Shown piece by piece: positions 5,427 to 5,487 of a stretch of 5,487 nucleotides of DNA. Origin of the DNA: Patescibacteria group bacterium (GTDB taxonomy: Bacteria; Patescibacteriota; Patescibacteriia; UBA1558; GWA2-36-10). Both the position numbers and the translations under genes were made by a program. Position 1 is the stretch's first letter. Each line of letters begins with the position of its first letter. The stretch lies in NCBI GenBank assembly GCA_030917205.1, contig JAUPVE010000047.1:1-5487 (forward strand), given 5' to 3'. A model generated the notes under the pieces. The model worked only from the letters and a program-made list of their open reading frames with translations, was not told the origin of the DNA and made no database searches.

Positions 5427-5487
5427 AAGATAGTACTGGCGTTTAGGTTCTGGCAAACGCTCTATAGCGTAGCGCAACATAGTCCGT
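5403..5487 (-). CDS. C-terminal end of a probable DNA alkylation repair (AlkD-like) protein (partial)
   Basis: Only the last 27 codons and a TAG stop (5405-5403) lie in the window. The tail reads TMLRYAIERLPEPKRQYYLK followed by KTRSKV. From memory, 'R-T-x-L-R-Y-A-I-E-K/R ... R-x-x-Y/F-L' is the typical end of DNA alkylation repair enzymes (PF08713, HEAT-like repeat glycosylases that remove alkylated bases). The assignment rests on this short segment alone. The other two minus-strand frames here either stop early or give no recognisable protein. It is on the same strand as the downstream hydrolase but separated from it by a promoter, so it is probably a separate unit. Confidence 0.6.
   Translation of the reverse strand, partial: RTMLRYAIERLPEPKRQYYLKKTRSKV

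Noticed and set aside
1..5487. Alternative genetic code (UGA as Gly, as in Gracilibacteria/Absconditabacteria)
   Set aside because: All frames are full length with the standard code, glycine uses GGN codons freely, and no in-frame TGA was needed to extend any gene.

Overview
The window looks like a piece of a Candidate Phyla Radiation (Patescibacteria) genome. This rests on protein style rather than on a marker gene. The evidence is Cys-rich/poly-Gly/poly-Pro surface modules, a 'QSAYRFF...' surface domain that I recall as recurrent in that group, compact spacing, AT-rich intergenic DNA and start codons without a clear Shine-Dalgarno. The reading frames are consistent with the standard bacterial code. 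No rRNA, tRNA, CRISPR array or insertion sequence is visible, and no gene-free stretch exceeds 80 bases.

Every gene supported is on the minus strand, so transcription runs from high to low coordinates. In that order: (1) the last 27 codons of an upstream gene, probably a DNA alkylation repair (AlkD-like) protein; (2) a promoter with an extended -10; (3) a 320-aa membrane-anchored serine hydrolase of the class A beta-lactamase/penicillin-binding fold (SLTK, SDN and KYG motifs); (4) only 3 bases later, an 865-aa exported surface protein with two ~236-aa tandem repeats, a third domain and a C-terminal beta-type domain; (5) a second extended -10 promoter in a 79-base gap; (6) a 171-aa secreted protein that is essentially a free-standing copy of that C-terminal domain; (7) a 201-aa signal-peptide/Ig-like/transmembrane protein; (8) the first 172 residues of another exported protein with a six-Cys module, a Gly9/Pro5 hinge and an Ig-like domain, running off the left edge.

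Genes 3-4 probably form one transcription unit and genes 6-8 another, both devoted to the cell surface. The main point of interest is that a small secreted domain protein, a large protein carrying the same domain at its C-terminus, and a C-terminally membrane-anchored Ig-like protein together reproduce the layout of WxL loci in low-GC Gram-positive bacteria (small WxL protein, large WxL protein, DUF916-type WxL-interacting protein). The shared domain keeps one W-x-L tripeptide (WTL, WAL), and its C-terminal strand (TITAS) sits where the second WxL motif would be but lacks Trp. I propose it as a WxL-like surface display system. This is inference from motifs and gene order, not from a database match.
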